From contig BCKL01000014.1 in NCBI GenBank assembly GCA_001600635.1, positions 138,202 to 202,201 of the forward strand: DNA of 64,000 nucleotides. The letters run 5' to 3'. The notes beneath the pieces are model-generated. The model did no database searches. It was given only the letters and a program-made list of their open reading frames with translations, and was not told the origin of the DNA. Every line of letters begins with the position of its first letter. Position 1 is the first letter of the stretch. The DNA is from Leucosporidium creatinivorum. Taxonomy: Eukaryota > Basidiomycota > Microbotryomycetes > Leucosporidiales > Leucosporidiaceae. Positions 1-12,073 of the stretch are shown here, one piece after another. The position numbers were made by a program, and so were the translations under genes.

Positions 1-494
1 ACCTGGTCCTTCTTGAGACGTTGCCGAACAGTCAGCTGTTTCGCCTGTCTGCTCTCACCTCTCTCCACTTCCTGGCGAGCTCGGATGCACTTCCACGATT
101 CCTGCAGCACAATCCTCTTCCCTTCCTTGCACATCTCGTCCTCCGCCCCAGCGCAGGGTGCTTTCAAGCGCTACTCTCGGATCTCGACGCCCCTTCACTC
201 CAAACTCTATCGTTCGACGAGCTGTTCTACAAGACTGGGCGTACGTTGGAAGCGGATGACATGTGGTCTTTCATTCGGCGTGACCAGGAACGCGCTGATC
301 AGCAATGGCCGGAGCTCAAGGTGCTGCTGCCCGAGGTGCAGCGCCGCCGTTGGCTGCTCGAGGCCGACGATCTGCTCGACCGAGACAGCAGCGAGCTCAT
401 CTTCATGAAGGAGGGAGAGCTAGAAGTGCAGGTGGAGTACGACATACCTTGGAACTCGGTGGAAGAGCTGTTGGAGCTCAGGCGGAGTTGGTGA
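1..494 (+). CDS. F-box/LRR-type protein A1, C-terminal part (5' end outside window)
   Basis: The frame is open from the left edge and ends at a stop at 492-494, giving the last 163 residues. Leucine-rich stretches such as LTSLHFLAS and APSLQTLSF suggest irregular leucine-rich repeats. The tail SVEELLELRRSW matches the tail of the protein at 12454-13686 (SVEELLELKRSW), and the upstream repeats align loosely with it, so the two are paralogs. Both run towards the inverted-repeat arms, one from each side, so this gene forms the outer left element of the mirror-image array. The F-box expected at the N-terminus lies outside the window. Such proteins usually pick substrates for SCF ubiquitin ligases; for this copy that is inference from the paralog. 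No ATG is needed here because the gene continues leftwards. Confidence 0.6.
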   Translation, partial: LVLLETLPNSQLFRLSALTSLHFLASSDALPRFLQHNPLPFLAHLVLRPSAGCFQALLSDLDAPSLQTLSFDELFYKTGRTLEADDMWSFIRRDQERADQQWPELKVLLPEVQRRRWLLEADDLLDRDSSELIFMKEGELEVQVEYDIPWNSVEELLELRRSW

Positions 495-874
495 GGGTAC
501 GCCGGGGTGAGTTCGTCTCGCTTGTTTCTGCACGAAGACGTCAAGCTGACGCGTGCTTTGCTCTGCAGTACGGTCTGAGAGCCCCTCTGTATGATTTGCA
601 ACGTGCTTGCGTCGCTTTCTCGTCTTGTCGAGCTTCGAGAGCTTGCGAGCTTGATCGCTGCTCGGCGCTCGCATATTACCGGCCTACTGCCTGGCATGAC
701 GGTGGAGAGCTGTAGTATTCGGCAAGCACAGTATCAGCAAGCTCGGGTTCCCAGCTCCTCAGCTCCTCCCATCTCCGCGACTTCCTATCCACCTTCGGCG
801 AAAGCGCGCTCGGGCTCCTCGGCGCAGCTACATCCACTGGTGAGGGGAGCAGCACAGACAAGAGTTATCGCTGC
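495..874. other. 3' flank between A1 and B1
   Basis: No gene is supported. Just after the A1 stop there is an intron-like block (gtgagt at about 506, ctgacg, then ctctgcag at about 569), probably a 3' UTR intron. From about 585 the sequence matches, inverted, the end of the right arm at about 12355, so the outer limit of the inverted repeat lies here. Confidence 0.5.
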
Positions 875-2146
875 TCAGCGCAGAACGCAGATTGAACGAC
901 TCACCCGTGCAGCCTCCTGGTCGCCGTTACAGTCGAGCTCAATCTCCCTCGCTTTGCAGAGCTTGCTCAGCTCGCTCAGGCCCGCCGCTACGGCGTCCGA
1001 GCTTCCATCCCAGTAGAATGAGATTCGTGTAAGTCTCGAAAGCGAGAAGTGGTTGGCTTTCAGCAACGCAGTCAGGTTTGCNAGGTTGCAGGGAGCTTTG
1101 TCCTCCGGTTCGATAAGGGTGAGGCAGTCAATCGGCTCTGGCAAGGCGGCCAAGATGAAGGAATNAAGCTGGTTGATGATAACGTGGTCAACGTTGTGAC
1201 ATCTTTTGATCAGGGGGACAAAGGGGAGGGCGAGGTCGACCGAGGGCGTAGAGAAGCGGATCGTGAGGAGGGGGAATGATAGTCGACTCGTGGTATCGCA
1301 GGACTGCAAGGCGGTCATTCGGTCGCGGGGAAAGGTAGGCGGATGGTTGGGCGGGAGCTCGACNACATCGAGACTTGCCGACAGCGTTGGCGTGGTTANG
1401 AGCGACAGGAGGAAGGGGGGAGGCGGCTTGCCTGGCTGGTGTAGGAAGGCGAAGCTTAAGATTGTGAGCGGATACGGTGTTGTCGAGGGTATGGGGCGGG
1501 AGGGAGCTTTGTAGGCAACGGTCCAACCGAGCTTGATTGACATCAGTTCTGTCAACGCGAGAGCGATCAGCGTTTCGGCGCGCAGCTCGGCGAGCGAGGG
1601 ATGAAGAGACAGCTTACTCGCGAGCTTGTAGAACACAATGGGATCCAGGTCGACGGCATCCCTGATTGAGATAGACTTGAGCTCGCTGCACAGCTGGATA
1701 CAGCGGGCGACGAGGCTGCCGCTAAGAGCGCGGAACGGACCCAAGGGTCGACTGATCAGGCTCGTCGCAAATCGAAGGTGCTCCGTTTGCGTTTCCGCCC
1801 TCTTGTTCGACAGGAAGGATCGNATCCCATCGTCTGACCGCAGCTGAGGACTGATCCAAAGCAACCTCTGGGCTTCCGCGCCCCACAGCGAGCAGACGAG
1901 CGACATCTTGCAGAGGAAAGCGCGCCGTTCGAAGTCTTGCTCGTCACTCGTTCGCGTGGAGACCTGTGCTCCTACTTGGATCATCTTGNGCTGNAGCTCG
2001 GGCGGTAGTCGAGGCGGTCCTGAGTCAAGCTGGAGCTGGGCGAGCTCAGCGTCGAGCTGAGCTTGTCGCTCCTTCTTGAGCTTCCTCCTCGCTGCTCCCG
2101 AGCGTTTGCCGTGCGCTGTAGGCTGTTGAGGCGGCTGAGCTTCCAT
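875..2146 (-). CDS. F-box-like protein, B subtype (copy B1)
   Basis: Exons 2146-1618 and 1548-875 encode 400 residues. The start at 2146 (MEAQPPQQ) is shared with B2 and B3. A basic block, TAHGKRSGAARRKLKKE, is followed by an F-box-like segment (PRLPPE, then RRAFLCKMSLVCSLW and EAQRLLW), and then by poorly conserved leucine-rich sequence typical of fungal F-box proteins. The intron (gtaagc to gacag, branch ctgat) has the same position and phase in all B and C paralogs. The unspliced frame happens to be open through the intron here but not in B2. Three N bases lie in the F-box region (1823, 1989, 1994), making a few residues uncertain. The last codons may be altered by a further intron (gtgagt near 890). 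It is divergent with C1. Substrate unknown; ubiquitin-ligase adaptor role is inferred. Confidence 0.7.
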   Translation of the reverse strand: MEAQPPQQPTAHGKRSGAARRKLKKERQAQLDAELAQLQLDSGPPRLPPEXQXKMIQVGAQVSTRTSDEQDFERRAFLCKMSLVCSLWGAEAQRLLWISPQLRSDDGXRSFLSNKRAETQTEHLRFATSLISRPLGPFRALSGSLVARCIQLCSELKSISIRDAVDLDPIVFYKLASKLSLHPSLAELRAETLIALALTELMSIKLGWTVAYKAPSRPIPSTTPYPLTILSFAFLHQPGKPPPPFLLSLXTTPTLSASLDXVELPPNHPPTFPRDRMTALQSCDTTSRLSFPLLTIRFSTPSVDLALPFVPLIKRCHNVDHVIINQLXSFILAALPEPIDCLTLIEPEDKAPCNXANLTALLKANHFSLSRLTRISFYWDGSSDAVAAGLSELSKLCKAREIELDCNGDQEAARVSRSICVLR

Positions 2147-2915
2147 CTGCGCGAGTGTCGAAGTCGAAGCGAGCGAAGAGACGAAGCGAGCAAGCGAGCA
2201 AAGATGAGGAAAGAAGGAGAGAGGTGAGACGGCGATTCTGCTCTCTCCCTTCAACCTCTCGCTTTCGATTTCTGCTCTCGACTCGACTCAGACAGGACTG
2301 GAAGCTGTATAGGAAGCTACAGGACTACACCTCGACAGCTCCGCCCCTCCCCTTCCCCTCTCGTTTCGACCGCTCTCGGATCGCTCGCTCGACGTGGAAG
2401 CTCGCTCAGCTGCTCTGCGAGTTGACCGCTTCGCTTGAGGTGAGTCGTGCGCTTCTGTTCTGTAGCTGTGAGAGCGCTGTAGGGACTTGNTGTAGTTCAG
2501 CCCCGGCNAGCAGGGTGGCAGAGGCGAGCGAGCTCGAAGCGGACGATGGAGGGGGCTCGTGCACTGTTGACATGGCGAGTCTTGGGTCGGCTGTAGATTG
2601 CTCGGAGCAGTTGTAGAGCACAGGACAGCTCTGAGAGATTGCAGAACTGACCTCGAGTCTCTCCCCTGCTCGCAGATCGCCCGGCGCTCCCCTTGTCGGA
2701 CTTGCTCGCTCGCTGCTGCTCTCGCGTGACCGATACTCCCAGATGGTGAGTAGTAGATTTAGCTTTGAGCTTTTCCAGTATCTTCACACTGCCTCAGAGC
2801 TAACGTGTCACCACCTCTACAGCACCCCCTCCTTCGCTCCCTCCCTCGGCGCTCACCTCTCCTCCTCGGCATCACCCTCCTCGCCCTTCGCCTCGCCTCT
2901 TCGCTAGCCTCCGCC
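2147..2915. promoter_or_regulatory. Unit-1 bidirectional spacer between B1 and C1
   Basis: This 769-base spacer separates the B1 and C1 start codons. Its B-side half is inside the inverted repeat and matches unit 2; its whole core (about 2400-2830) also closely matches unit 3 (about 45060-45485). A leader intron for C1 runs from 2746 (gtgagtag) to 2822 (ctctacag) and is present at the same place in units 2 and 3. It presumably carries promoters for both genes; no specific factor site is claimed. Confidence 0.65.
2406..2573 (-). other. Conserved 55-codon ORF in unit-1 spacer
   Basis: An ATG ORF (MSTVHEPPPSSASSS...) lies upstream of B1 on the same strand. It recurs in unit 2 (10372-10539, 55 codons) and unit 3 (45085-45228, 47 codons). 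It could be an upstream ORF in the B leader, or merely open because the DNA is so conserved. Two N bases (2490, 2508) fall inside it. Confidence 0.3.
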
Positions 2916-4146
2916 ATGGCCGACAAAGCTCCTCCTTCGTCTGAACCACCCACCGCCCACGGAAAGCGATCCGGCGCCGCTAGGAGGAAGCTGAAGAAGG
3001 AGAAGCAGGCTCGCCTCGATGCCCAGATTGACCCGAATAAGGAGCCTCGCCTACCACCTGAGCTTCAAATGCGCGTGTTGCAAGTCACGGCCGAAATTCC
3101 CGATGCCCTGGGACCACTCAACCCTGGTACTCGCGCCCGCCGAGCTTTCCTCCGCCGAGCCTCGCTTGTCTGCTCCGTCTGGAGGATTGAGGCCCAGAGA
3201 CTGCTGTGGGAGACGCCTCACTTCTATTCCAAAGATGGCATGAGCAGGTTCCTAGCGGTGGAGGAGCAGCGAGGGTCAATACACTGCCTAAAAATCGCTA
3301 CGACCGACCAGGAGATGTGGGAGGGTGCAGCGCTGGACGGGGCGCTTGCAGAACGGATCATTAGAACAAGCGAGAGCTTGACACGGCTGTCGGTGGGAGG
3401 ACTATCCACCTAGATGCGCAATGTCTCTACCTTTCGGGCCTCAGGAGTACGTTTGAAATCTGATTGGCTCTCGGTCAAATGGCGCCTCGCCGAGTCGACT
3501 CGCTGACACTCTCGGCTCTGCAGATCTCGTGGATCTACAAATAGGAAGAGGAGTGGTTTTAGAGGGATGTGATCAGCCCCTTCCACCTCGCCTTCCATTC
3601 ACTCTCGTCATGCTTCAGCTCGCCGTGCTCTACCCGCACAGTCTCGTCAAGGCCAATCAAATTATGGTCGCGCTTCTCGAGGCTGTCAGCTTCACTGCAG
3701 TCCTCCACATCTATGACGCCACCGACTTGACGCCGAAACAAGACCGTATCCGACCGGTGAGCTTGAACCCGAGCAGGCCCCTCGGCGTTTTGGCTCTCGG
3801 CGTCCGCTTCGACACGCCCTGCGTCGACCTCGCGCCGCCCCTTTATCCCGTGCTTCAAAATTGCGATTCACTTCAGATGTTCCTCACCAACGAAGCGCAC
3901 AGCGGAATGTTCGCCGCGCTGCACTCCCCCATCGAGCATTTGGTCCTCACGAACGAATCGCCGACGCACGACTTCGCTGACGAAGTGGCGCTGCTCCGCG
4001 CGGGTCATGAGTCGCTATCCGAGCTGGAGTGTGTCGAAGTCGTGCATGTGTCGTCGAGGCTGCATCTCGAGGAGCTCGAGCGCGAGTGCCGAGCGAGAGG
4101 AATTGAGCTGATTTGGAAGGGCGTCAAAACGACGGCCGCCTGGTGA
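2916..4146 (+). CDS. F-box-like protein, C subtype (copy C1), with an apparent frameshift
   Basis: Exons 2916-3446 and 3524-4146. The start MADKAPP at 2916 is shared with C2 and C3. The basic block TAHGKRSGAARRKLKKE is followed by an F-box (PRLPPELQMRVLQ, RRAFLRRASLVCSVW, EAQRLLW). The intron (gtacgt to ctgcag, with cgctgac) matches the family position. Before it, near 3395-3405, the frame reaches a stop, while another frame continues with HLDAQCLYLSGLR, which aligns with DLDPSILYDSGLK of C3. The gene therefore carries a one-base loss or two-base gain, or a sequence error. After the intron the frame is intact to the stop at 4146 and keeps the family C-terminal pattern (PTHDFADEVALLRAGHESLSELE). 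If the shift is real, the protein stops after 166 residues, just past the F-box. Confidence 0.6.
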
Positions 4147-4596
4147 GTGAGCTCTCCCGCTCCATAAATCTAGACCCGCTGATGAGCCCCCTCGCCGTCT
4201 CGCAGAACGTCACCAGCTGGAACTTCGCCGTGGCAACCTCGGTCGAGATTGACTGACGGTCTGGCGCAGGTTCGGCGCTACAAGGCGAGACGGAGGTCGA
4301 TACTATGTACCGTTTGATGGCGACGAGGGCCCCTGTAACGCAAGCGGCTACCCACAGACCTCGGCATTTGGGCCTGCGCGGGCGAGCCCGGCGCAGAAAC
4401 AAACTCGGCGAAGCTCCTCGCGACTCTACTTTCAGTCGGGTGAAGCCGAAGAAGAACCCCTGATATAACACACAAGCGCTCTCGCGCATCGCTAAACGTA
4501 CACTATCGCATCCCTCGTCCTCTCTTCCACCTCCCAACCCCACTCCTTCGCCCTCGCCCGTCCACCAAGTCCCTCACTCCCACGCCCACCCATCGC
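4147..4596. other. Convergent 3' flank of C1 and PNO1
   Basis: No gene supported. An intron-like block directly follows the C1 end (gtgagtgagc at 4143 to ctcgcag at about 4206), so the C1 transcript probably continues here. Confidence 0.4.
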
Positions 4597-5935
4597 TCAG
4601 AACCGCTCCCTACTCCTACTAGCGACCTTCCTCAAATTGGCGTAAATCTTGCCGGGAGGGGAGCCGAGGACGAGGGCCGAGATGGAGTCGCGGGCGATTT
4701 TGATGTTGGAGAAGGTGCCGAGGATGTGGATCTTGCTGTTTGTTTTGATTGCCGGTCCGAGAGGTGGTGAGAATGGGGATGGAGGGAGCACGAGATGGAC
4801 GAGAGAGAGGGAGGGAGGGTTAGCGAGCGGTTGGGGCGATGGAGGGACGAGAAGGGGAGGTAGAGAAGAGGCGGGGAGAAGGAGTACAGAAGAAGGAAGA
4901 AACTCACGTATCGGCCAACACGATCCTCGTCCTACTAGCATTCTCAATCACAAACCTCGTCTTTCCCTCATGACCGGCAATACGACCAATCGCGCGACTC
5001 AAGTGATCGCCATGGAGGGTCTTGATATCCTTGATCTCGAACGACTCGATGTAGAGCTCCTCGAGGCGGAGGAGGGCGATCGCGTCGTCCACTGCGAATC
5101 CGAGGGCGTAGGCGGAGAGGAAGTCGGCGGCGCGGGTGAGGGAGGAGGGGGAGGGGGTGTGCTTTGAGGTCTGTGGTGTGGGAGAGGGAGAGAGGGGTGG
5201 GTGAGGTGGAGGTGGAGAAGGAGCGAAGAGGAGAGAGAGATGAAAGGGAAGAAGGTGGTCAGCCCTCGGCGCCGAGAATCCAGAAAGCTCGTAAAGAGCT
5301 CAGTTGAAGCCACTCTGACCCACCTTCATCTCGACCCAACGTTTATGCATGTTCATCCTAACCTGCAATCCACACTCCTCGACCAACGGGCTGTAGATCT
5401 TGATCCAATCCCGCTTCAAGGGGGTCATCCTATGCGGGGGGATGCCGACCTTCCTCCTCTGGGTGAGCCCACCGGTGGAGACGTGGGAGACGGCGGGGAA
5501 GGAGAGCGAGTTGGAGCCTTGGATTTGCGAGATGGGGGTGCGGGTGACGGGAGTGGGGAGCGAGAGGGAGGAAGGGTCAATCATGATGGAGTCGTCCTCG
5601 TCGTCCTCGTCGTCGTCCTGATCGTCGTCTTGGTCCATGGCCATGGCTGCTGTAGCTTGTTCGTTGGTGACCTTGCTGCTAGCCCCTCCCGAGCGAGCGG
5701 CAGCTTTCTGTTCCTCTGAGCGCGAGTCCATCGGCAAGCGTTCAAATTCCATCATGTCGGAATCTTCTGCGATGGAACTGGCGGAAGGCGTGGGTTGGGT
5801 CGAGAGGAAAGTCGAAGGTTTGCCCTTCTTTTGTCCCTTGCCCGAGGTTGTTGTAGGAGGGTGCGAGTTTGCCTTCTTCAAAGCGAGTTTGCGAGCCTTT
5901 GCTGAGCTGGTCGACGCGGGCTGGAAGTCGTCCAT
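4597..5935 (-). CDS. PNO1: PNO1/DIM2, KH-domain 40S ribosome assembly factor
   Basis: Exons 5935-5324, 5170-4908 and 4735-4597 encode 337 residues. The conserved body matches the Pno1/Dim2 family strongly: [17 protein letters not shown], then [57 protein letters not shown] and the tail [13 protein letters not shown]. The last parts are the KH domain that binds the 3' end region of pre-18S rRNA. Pno1 works with the nuclease Nob1 in late nuclear and cytoplasmic 40S maturation. The N-terminal ~140 residues are low in complexity, with an acidic run around residues 100-115, as is common for fungal orthologs. The start (MDDFQ) was chosen as the first ATG giving a family-like length; a longer open frame upstream lacks similarity. 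It is divergent from YPT7 with a 375-base gap. Confidence 0.95.
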
Positions 5936-6310
5936 GGTGGGTAAGGGTAGAATGTAGGTCGATAGAAGAGGGAGTGCTGAGCTGAGAGCTGTAGGACGGT
6001 AGAGCTGAGATGAGGCGAGTAGCAGGCTAAAAGGTGAGGAAGAGGACGCAAACCTGAGTTTCTTGCGGCCAAGCAAGTCCCTTTTCGAAGCTGACACGGC
6101 TAAGTCCAAAATGAGCTGAGCGGGTGACCACCTCTTAGTACTCTCTCCTTCCCGCCTCACTCGTCTCTTTCTCTCAGCTCGGCACTCGTTTCTGTACCTC
6201 AATCAGACTAGTAGCCCAACACACCCCGCCTGCTGCACCTCATCAGCCCTCTTCACTCTCTTCGACCCAACCCCCCACCGTCTCCCGTCTCGTCTCTCTC
6301 AGTCGCTATC
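5936..6310. promoter_or_regulatory. Divergent promoter region PNO1/YPT7
   Basis: This 375-base interval separates two divergent start codons and is rich in pyrimidine runs (ctcgtctctctc) just before the YPT7 ATG. No specific site is claimed. Confidence 0.4.
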
Positions 6311-7988
<1,678 letters not shown>

Positions 7989-8785
7989 ATCGCAGTCTCC
8001 TCCCTCGCTCTCTTCTGTTACGTTCCCCTCCCTCTCCCGCCGCCCGCCGCGCCTTCTTCGTTCCCCCTTCGTCTCGTCTCATACAGCCCTCTACTCTACT
8101 GTGCCCATCCACTCACCTACACACCTACCTACCTACTAGTTTTATTACACGCCCTCCGCCCTCGCGCCTACCTTCGCTTCTCTTCTCTTTTAGTTCTGAG
8201 TTTCCACTTTCGCCGTTCTGTAACACTGCGCTCGAGTTTTGACATTATCTGGGCGCGAAGGAGGCGAGAGGGATAGAGAGAGCGAGAGAATGTGAGAAGA
8301 GGGAGGGAGAACCGAGGCGCGCCGCAGGTGCTGGGTCTGATCGTTCGCTGCCGGGAGGTCGTTCGGTCGGCGAGAGGAAGCTTTTGGGTCATGTTCTCTC
8401 CTGACTGGCTAGGTGTAGATAGGAAAGGAATGTATGAGGTAGCTCGACGGCTGCTCGTCTCCGTCGCGATCGAAGCGAGCCGCAGAGCGAGCGAACAGGT
8501 CGAGCAGCGTCGCGCTCCCGGCGCCGCCGAGGCGAAGAGAACCTAAACTTCGCCCATCTCTCTCGGCCTCGGGTGTCGCAAGTAAAGTCGAGCACGGTTT
8601 CCAAGCTGGTCCCTATTCCTCGCGCAAGCCTCTTTCCCCCCTGGCCGCTCACACAACGCGCCACTGCCGAGCCGAACATCCCGATGCGACTGTCCCTCAG
8701 CCTCCGCGCTTCCAGTGACTATAGAAAGAGGCCGAGACGTCAGTTTCAAATGTCGAATCCTTCTTGAGTTCGTGCAAAGCTCAAC
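7989..8785. other. Convergent flank between YPT7 and C2
   Basis: Nearly 800 bases with no supported gene. It begins with pyrimidine-rich YPT7 3' UTR. An intron-like block on the minus strand near 8720-8785 (gtgagtt, ctgacg, tatag) adjoins the C2 stop and may be a 3' UTR intron of C2, as in C1 and the B genes. Confidence 0.4.
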
Positions 8786-10031
8786 TCACTTCTCAATGCC
8801 CTCCCAACGCAGCTCAATCCCTCTCGTTCGGCAGTCTTGCGCCAGCTTCGCAACCTTCGTCGAGCAAAGCAAGCTTGATGCGCTGATGGTGAGCCCCTCG
8901 AGCTTGGAGAGCGAATGGTGACCCGCTTGAAGTAAGGCTACCATTCGTGCGAAGTCGCGGGCCGGAGGATTCCCCTCGGGGTCGAGGTAAAGGTAGAGGT
9001 GCTGAATGGGGGAAGGCAGGGCGGAGAAGATGTCGTCGTGCAGCACCGTCAAGACGAGAATCTTGAGCATCTTGCACTGCTGAAGGATGGGGAGTAAAGG
9101 ACGCCAAAGGTTGGGAGAGGAGAGGTCGAAGCGAAGGTCCAGTCGGCGGCAGCGCACCGGTCGGGTGAGAGTGAGGCGAGGGTGCGGCATAGCTCGTACG
9201 TCTTGGACGACATCGTCGGTATCCTCAAACGCCAAGATGGCGGTTCCTGCCACGGCCTCCAAAAGCGAGGCGACCAGCTGATCCGGCGTAACTTCGTTCG
9301 CCCCGAACGGGTACAGAAGATCGAGGTGAAGGTAGGAGAGGGTGAAAGGGTGTTTGCGATAGAGGTGAAGGGATTCGCTCGTGAAGCATACCCCGGTGTT
9401 GAGGCATAGGTAGGAGAGATCTGAGACGAGCAGATTAGCAGGCTGTTGAAACCCCCCGCCCACGAGCCGAGCAGCCGAGCGGGCACTCACAGGCGAGCCC
9501 AGGTCGATGGAGACTAGCGAGGTCCAGGTCTGCTACCAGAGCGAGATACAGTGTCTCCACTCCTTGACGGCGTTCTATGACCCGCTCCACCAGAGCGCCG
9601 CTCAGAAAGGTGATCGTCGCATTACCCTCGGCGGGTCCGATCTTGAGGCATCGTGTTCGACCTCTTATGTCCTCTACCGCAAGGAAACTCATCATGGCAT
9701 CGTCGTTTCGGAGTTGCGGCGTCTTCCAGAGTAGCATTTGCGCCTCTGTCCTCCAAACCGAGCAGACGAGGGCGGCTCGACGAAGAAAAGCTCGGCGGGC
9801 TTGGGTTTCCAGGTTGGTGAAGAAGGACTGCTCTCCGTCCTCAGCGCCGAGCTGGATAATCTTCAACTGTAGCTCGGGCGGTAGGCGAGGCGGTCCCGAG
9901 TCGAGCTGGAGCTGGGCGAATTGAGCGTCGAGCTGCGCCTGCTTTTCCTTCTTGAGCTTCCTTCGAGCGGCGCCGGATCGCTTTCCGTGGGCGGTAGGTG
10001 GCTGAGGTGAAGGAGGAGTGTTGTCGGCCAT
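8786..10031 (-). CDS. F-box-like protein, C subtype (copy C2)
   Basis: Exons 10031-9491 and 9420-8786 encode 391 residues, apparently intact. It starts MADNTPPSPQ, then carries the family block TAHGKRSGAARRKLKKE, an F-box (PRLPPELQLKIIQL, RRAFLRRAALVCSVW, EAQMLLW) and a leucine-rich C-terminal half ending ARGIEL-type (CRTRGIELRWEGIEK). The intron at 9490-9421 (gtgagt to ctcag) is at the family position. It is the mirror-image counterpart of C1 but has clearly diverged from it, unlike the B1/B2 pair. It is head-to-head with B2 across a 767-base spacer. Intactness makes it the best reference for the C subtype in this window. Likely SCF substrate adaptor by domain; partner unknown. Confidence 0.72.
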
Positions 10032-10798
10032 GTGGGAGGTGAGCGCAGAGGCGAGTCAAGGAGCGAGGTGGGTGATGTGGAGGAGGAGGGGGGAAGGCCG
10101 AAGGAGGGGGAGCGGGATGGGCAGCTGTAAAGGCGGCAGTATGTTAGCTCTGAGTAGTAAGCAGAGACTGAAAAGCCAAGAGCTGAATCTAGTACTCACC
10201 AGCTGGGCGGAGCAGTCACGCGAAAGCTGCAGCGAGCAAGCAAGTCCAGCGAGGGGAGCGCCGAGCGGTCTGCGAGCCGGGGAGAGAGTTGATGTTAGTT
10301 CTGCAATCTCTCAGAGCTGTTCTGTGCTCTACAACTGCTCCGAGCAATCTACAGCCGACCCAAGACTCGCCATGTCAACAGTGCACGAGCCCCCTCCATC
10401 GTCCGCTTCGAGCTCGCTCGCCTCTGCCACCCTGCTGGCCGGGGCTGAACTACACCAAGTCCCTACAGCGCTCTCACAGCTACAGAACAGAAGCGCACGA
10501 CTCACCTCAAGCGAAGCGGTCAACTCGCAGAGCAGCTGAGCGAGCTTCCACGTCGAGCGAGCGATCCGAGAGCGGTCGAAACGAGAGGGGAAGGGGAGGG
10601 GCGGAGCTGTCGAGGTGTAGTCCTGTAGCTTCCTATACAGCTTCCAGTCCTGTCTGAGTCGAGTCGAGAGCAGAAATCGAAAGCGAGAGGTTGAAGGGAG
10701 AGAGCAGAATCGCCGTCTCACCTCTCTCCTTCTTTCCTCATCTTTGCTCGCTTGCTCGCTTCGTCTCTTCGCTCGCTTCGACTTCGACACTCGCGCAG
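10032..10798. promoter_or_regulatory. Unit-2 bidirectional spacer between C2 and B2
   Basis: This 767-base spacer is the inverted counterpart of 2147-2915. Its B-side half (about 10305-10798) is nearly identical to unit 1; its C-side half has diverged but keeps the leader intron (minus strand, 10199-10125, gtgagtac to tttacag) at the matching place. The switch from near-identity to divergence is abrupt near 10300. Confidence 0.65.
10372..10539 (+). other. Conserved 55-codon ORF in unit-2 spacer
   Basis: Counterpart of the small ORF at 2406-2573, on the same strand as B2 and upstream of it. It encodes MSTVHEPPPSSASSS and ends in SEAVNSQSS. Function unknown; it may be leader sequence only. Confidence 0.3.
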
Positions 10799-12073
10799 AT
10801 GGAAGCTCAGCCGCCTCAACAGCCTACAGCGCACGGCAAACGCTCGGGAGCAGCGAGGAGGAAGCTCAAGAAGGAGCGACAAGCTCAGCTCGACGCTGAG
10901 CTCGCCCAGCTCCAGCTTGACTCAGGACCGCCTCGACTACCGCCCGAGCTNCAGCNCAAGATGATCCAAGTAGGAGCACAGGTCTCCACGCGAACGAGTG
11001 ACGAGCAAGACTTCGAACGGCGCGCTTTCCTCTGCAAGATGTCGCTCGTCTGCTCGCTGTGGGGCGCGGAAGCCCAGAGGTTGCTTTGGATCAGTCCTCA
11101 GCTGCGGTCAGACGATGGGATNCGATCCTTCCTGTCGAACAAGAGGGCGGAAACGCAAACGGAGCACCTTCGATTTGCGACGAGCCTGATCAGTCGACCC
11201 TTGGGTCCGTTCCGCGCTCTTAGCGGCAGCCTCGTCGCCCGCTGTATCCAGCTGTGCAGCGAGCTCAAGTCTATCTCAATCAGGGATGCCGTCGACCTGG
11301 ATCCCATTGTGTTCTACCAGCCCAAGCTCGCGAGTAAGTTGTCTCTTCATCCCTAGCTCGCCGAGCCGCGCGCCGAAACGCTGATCGCTCTCGCGTTGAC
11401 AGAACTGATGTCAATCAAGCTCGGTTGGACCGTTGCCTACAAAGCTCCCTCCCGCCCCATACCCTCGACAACACCGTATCCGCTCACAATCTTAAGCTTC
11501 GCCTTCCTACACCAGCCAGGCAAGCCGCCTCCCCCCTTCCTCCTGTCGCTCNTAACCACGCCAACGCTGTCGGCAAGTCTCGATGTNGTCGAGCTCCCGC
11601 CCAACCATCCGCCTACCTTTCCCCGCGACCGAATGACCGCCTTGCAGTCCTGCGATACCACGAGTCGACTATCATTCCCCCTCCTCACGATCCGCTTCTC
11701 TACGCCCTCGGTCGACCTCGCCCTCCCCTTTGTCCCCCTGATCAAAAGATGTCACAACGTTGACCACGTTATCATCAACCAGCTTNATTCCTTCATCTTG
11801 GCCGCCTTGCCAGAGCCGATTGACTGCCTCACCCTTATCGAACCGGAGGACAAAGCTCCCTGCAACCTNGCAAACCTGACTGCGTTGCTGAAAGCCAACC
11901 ACTTCTCGCTTTCGAGACTTACACGAATCTCATTCTACTGGGATGGAAGCTCGGACGCCGTAGCGGCGGGCCTGAGCGAGCTGAGCAAGCTCTGCAAAGC
12001 GAGGGAGATTGAGCTCGACTGTAACGGCGACCAGGAGGCTGCACGGGTGAGTCCTTCCATCTGCTTTCGGTGA
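10799..12073 (+). CDS. F-box-like protein, B subtype (copy B2)
   Basis: Exons 10799-11333 and 11403-12073 encode 401 residues. It is almost identical to B1 and starts MEAQPPQQ with the same basic block and F-box. Compared with B1 it has two extra codons just before the intron (tyrosine then QP) and a different base in the intron that closes the unspliced frame, which supports real splicing in both copies. Several residues are uncertain because of N bases. The coding end is followed by a likely intron (gtgagt near 12049 to ctcaccag near 12112); splicing it would give a slightly different last few residues. It is head-to-head with C2 and convergent with A2. Function as an SCF adaptor is inferred from the F-box only. 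Confidence 0.7.

Larger units (their letters stand above)
585..2640. repeat. Left arm of large inverted repeat
   Basis: Read on the minus strand, this stretch matches 10305-12355 nearly base for base. It holds B1, its 3' flank and the B-side half of the unit-1 spacer. By eye there are only scattered substitutions and one 6-base difference (the right copy has extra bases near 11320 in the coding region, frame kept). Identity falls sharply inside 2640 and outside 585. It contains nine N positions, seven mirrored exactly in the right arm. Confidence 0.9.
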
